Of a stretch of 7,494 nucleotides of DNA, positions 5,445-7,494 are shown in pieces. The stretch covers positions 1-7,494 of the forward strand of contig JAUWJN010000113.1 of NCBI GenBank assembly GCA_030607655.1. The letters run 5' to 3'. The notes beneath the pieces were generated by a model, which was not told where the DNA came from, ran no database searches, and was given only the letters and a program-made list of their open reading frames with translations. Position 1 is the stretch's first letter. Each line of letters starts with the position of its first letter. The translations under genes and the position numbers were made by a program. Source of the stretch: a bacterium. GTDB taxonomy: Bacteria; Armatimonadota; Zipacnadia; Zipacnadales; Zipacnadaceae.

Positions 5445-6953
5445 ATGGTAATGAATGCGCTAATTCACCAAGATAGCCTCGCTCAACTTACTGCGCCATG
5501 GGCGGACAGCCGTCGCCTGGTCGGTAGCCAGCCAGTGAGCGGCATAGTGACTGACTCCCGCCAGGTTGCTGCCGGGGACGTATTCGTCGCGATCAAAGGC
5601 TACCAGCACGACGGCCATCAGTTCATCGCCGAGGCGGTAGACCGCGGGGCGGCAGCGGTGGTATACCAGGCCCCCGAGTCTGCTCACCTTATCCCGGAGC
5701 AGGTCAGTGCTATTCGAGTGGACGACTCGCGGCGGGCTGCCGCCCACCTGGCGGCTGAGTTCTACGGCCACCCCTCCCGGTTTCTGAAGCTAGTGGGAGT
5801 AACTGGGACCAATGGGAAAACCACGGTGGCATATATGATGGATAGTATCTGGCAGGCTGGCGGGGCGAGCACCGGTCTGATTACTACCCCCAGTCGCATT
5901 ATCGCCGGCCGCAGCCTACCGGCTGACCGCACTACGCCTGACTCAGTAGAGCTGCAAAGACTTCTGGCGCAAATGCGCCAGGAGGGCGTTAGTCATGTTT
6001 CCCTGGAAGTCTCTTCCCATGGCCTCCAACTTGATCGGACGTGGCGGTGTAAGTTTGACGCAGTAATCTTTACCAATCTTTCTCAAGACCACCTGGACTT
6101 CCACCAGAATTTGGAGGAGTATTTTGCCGCTAAGCTGCGGCTATTTACCGATTATGCCCAGCTAGCTGCTCCGGAGAAATCACTGGTGGCTGCGGTAAAT
6201 ATTGATGATGTGGCCGGCCAACGCATCCAACAACAAGCCCAGTGCCGGGTGGTGACATATGGATTGGAACAACAAGTAGAGGTCACCGGGACCAGGGCCG
6301 AAATTGGTGCCGCGGGTATTGATTTCGAGCTGCATCTTCCCGAGTGCCCAGCGGTGCCAGTGCATCTGGCCCTGACCGGTGGGTTCAACTTGTACAATGC
6401 CCTGGCGGCGGCGGCTTGTGCGCATGGGTTAGGCATCGAGGCCGACCAGATTGCCGCCGGCCTGAGGGCGCTGAGGAATGTGCCGGGTCGCTTTGAGCGC
6501 ATTGATGAGGGCCAAGATTTCACTGTTATCGTTGATTATGCCCATACTCCCGACGCGCTAGATAACGTGCTGAGCACAGCCCGCGCCCTCCAGCCGAACC
6601 GGCTGCTATGTGTATTTGGCTGTGGCGGGGATCGCGACCGCGGCAAACGGCCGCAAATGGGACAGATAGCGACCGCCAAGGCCGACTTCACCATAATCAC
6701 CTCCGACAACCCGCGGTCCGAAGAGCCAATGGCCATCATCGGGGAAATCGTCGCCGGAGTAGTTGGGAATAGCTATGCCGTGGAGTCCGACCGGCGGCAG
6801 GCGATACTTGATGCGGTGAATCAGTGTCAGTCTGGTGATATACTACTAATCGCGGGCAAGGGGCACGAGACGTACCAGATATTCGCCGATTGCCAAGTGC
6901 CTTTCGATGATCGAGAGGTAGCCCGGGAGGCGCTGCAAAAGGCCTGGGCTTAG
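5445..6953 (+). CDS. murE: MurE, UDP-MurNAc-L-Ala-D-Glu:meso-diaminopimelate ligase
   Basis: A 502-residue cytoplasmic Mur ligase that adds the third residue of the peptidoglycan stem peptide at the cost of ATP. The N-terminal UDP-MurNAc-binding domain holds VTDSRQVAAGDVFVAI (35-50). The central ATPase domain has the P-loop GVTGTNGKTT (118-127), HVSLEVSSHGL (184-194), and Lys230 in EYFAAKLRLF, the position of the carbamylated lysine. DYAHTPD (364-370) and FGCGGDRDRGKRP (391-403) open the C-terminal domain. The amino-acid selectivity motif is DNPR (421-424) with Glu426, the pattern of meso-DAP-adding enzymes rather than lysine-adding ones. GKGHE (471-475) completes the set. The first of two close ATGs (5445 and 5451) is used; neither has a clear Shine-Dalgarno. 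It follows ftsI by 27 bp and precedes murF by 16 bp, as expected for one operon. Confidence 0.96.
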   Translation: MVMNALIHQDSLAQLTAPWADSRRLVGSQPVSGIVTDSRQVAAGDVFVAIKGYQHDGHQFIAEAVDRGAAAVVYQAPESAHLIPEQVSAIRVDDSRRAAAHLAAEFYGHPSRFLKLVGVTGTNGKTTVAYMMDSIWQAGGASTGLITTPSRIIAGRSLPADRTTPDSVELQRLLAQMRQEGVSHVSLEVSSHGLQLDRTWRCKFDAVIFTNLSQDHLDFHQNLEEYFAAKLRLFTDYAQLAAPEKSLVAAVNIDDVAGQRIQQQAQCRVVTYGLEQQVEVTGTRAEIGAAGIDFELHLPECPAVPVHLALTGGFNLYNALAAAACAHGLGIEADQIAAGLRALRNVPGRFERIDEGQDFTVIVDYAHTPDALDNVLSTARALQPNRLLCVFGCGGDRDRGKRPQMGQIATAKADFTIITSDNPRSEEPMAIIGEIVAGVVGNSYAVESDRRQAILDAVNQCQSGDILLIAGKGHETYQIFADCQVPFDDREVAREALQKAWA

Positions 6954-6969
6954 GTATGGATGGGCTAAT

Positions 6970-7494
6970 ATGAGAATGACATTAGGACAAATAGCTGAGG
7001 CCATAGAGGGCCGTCTAGAAGGTGTCGGTGGTGATCTGCCGACTGCCGGGGTCAGTACCGATAGCCGGACCATCAAGTCCGGAGAAGTGTTCGTAGCACT
7101 CGCCGGCGAGCGCTTTGACGGCCATAACTTTGCCGCCGAGGCGATGAGGGTTGGGGCGGTCGCCGCCGTGGTGAGTAAGAAGCCGGCAGAGCTGCCGTCG
7201 GGTAGTGCGCTGATATATGTTGAAGACACCCTTCGAGCTTACGGACAGCTAGCCACGTGGGTGCGCGGCCACTTTGAACTAACAGTGGTAGGGGTAACCG
7301 GTAGCGCAGGGAAAACTACCACCAAGGATATGATTGGTTCTATCCTCCAACTGTCTGCGCCGACCCTGGTGGCCCCACGAACGGAGAACAACGAGATTGG
7401 CCTGCCGCGCGCGCTGCTGCAACTGACTGACCAGCATAAGTATTGTGTCCTGGAGATGGCGATGAGGGGCTCCCATGAAATCGAGTATCTGGCC
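6970..7494 (+). CDS. murF: MurF, UDP-MurNAc-tripeptide:D-Ala-D-Ala ligase, N-terminal part (partial)
   Basis: The first 175 codons of a gene that continues past the right edge; the full family length is about 450-470. MurF attaches D-alanyl-D-alanine to the UDP-MurNAc tripeptide, the last cytoplasmic step of stem-peptide assembly. The N-terminal substrate-binding domain shows GVSTDSRTIKSGEVFVAL (27-44) and RFDGHNFAAEA (48-58). The P-loop is GVTGSAGKTTTK (108-119) with Lys115. ENNEIGLPRALL (139-150) is the family's NNEIGLP motif, and LEMAMRGSHEIEYLA (161-175) matches its LEMGMRG-x-x-EI-x-x-L. TTTK after the P-loop and NNEIGLP separate it from MurE. ATG 6970 has a weak GGATGGG (6958-6964) ribosome site upstream; ATG 6976 is a less likely alternative. 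No frameshift is seen up to the edge. Confidence 0.95.
   Translation, partial: MRMTLGQIAEAIEGRLEGVGGDLPTAGVSTDSRTIKSGEVFVALAGERFDGHNFAAEAMRVGAVAAVVSKKPAELPSGSALIYVEDTLRAYGQLATWVRGHFELTVVGVTGSAGKTTTKDMIGSILQLSAPTLVAPRTENNEIGLPRALLQLTDQHKYCVLEMAMRGSHEIEYLA

Noticed and set aside
1..7494. CRISPR arrays, insertion sequences, tRNA/rRNA genes, toxin-antitoxin or defence genes.
   Set aside because: None were seen. The window is accounted for by housekeeping cell wall and division genes plus two metabolic genes.

Overview
The window holds the 5' part of a bacterial division and cell wall (dcw) gene cluster and the short region upstream of it. The order on the + strand is mraZ, rsmH, an ftsL-like gene, an ftsI-type penicillin-binding protein gene, murE, and the start of murF, which runs off the right edge. 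Upstream lie the 3' end of a gene on the + strand that looks like ribulose-phosphate 3-epimerase (rpe), and a complete aldo/keto reductase gene on the - strand.

Layout: 2-115 rpe tail; 131-1111 aldo/keto reductase (-), convergent with rpe across a 15-bp gap; 1112-1371 divergent regulatory region with a full-consensus sigma70/sigmaA promoter (TTGACA, 17 bp, TATAAT) and TGG repeats at a 10-bp period that fit an MraZ operator; 1372-1848 mraZ; 1845-2792 rsmH, starting with TTG inside the mraZ stop; 2793-3099 a 307-bp gap without a recognisable gene; 3100-3561 ftsL-like; 3615-5417 ftsI/PBP; 5445-6953 murE; 6970-7494 murF (first 175 codons).

How the genes work together: MraZ is the cluster's DNA-binding regulator and probably controls its own promoter. 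RsmH methylates 16S rRNA. The FtsL-like protein and the PBP are divisome proteins; the PBP cross-links septal peptidoglycan. MurE and MurF add the third residue and the D-Ala-D-Ala dipeptide to the cytoplasmic precursor. The DNPR motif followed by Glu in MurE predicts meso-diaminopimelate in the wall.

Organism: a bacterium with moderately high GC, meso-DAP peptidoglycan, Shine-Dalgarno signals and mixed ATG/GTG/TTG starts. Gene order and the short membrane/coiled-coil FtsL would suit Bacillota (Clostridia-like or a related uncultured lineage). Many cysteines in the exported part of the PBP would suit an anaerobe. Both placements are inference.

I see no evidence of a novel defence, mobile or biosynthetic system. 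The points most worth a second look are the strongly diverged RsmH (the conserved HSLED-type motif is replaced), the mraZ promoter/operator arrangement, and the unusual rsmH-ftsL gap with a near-consensus antisense promoter.
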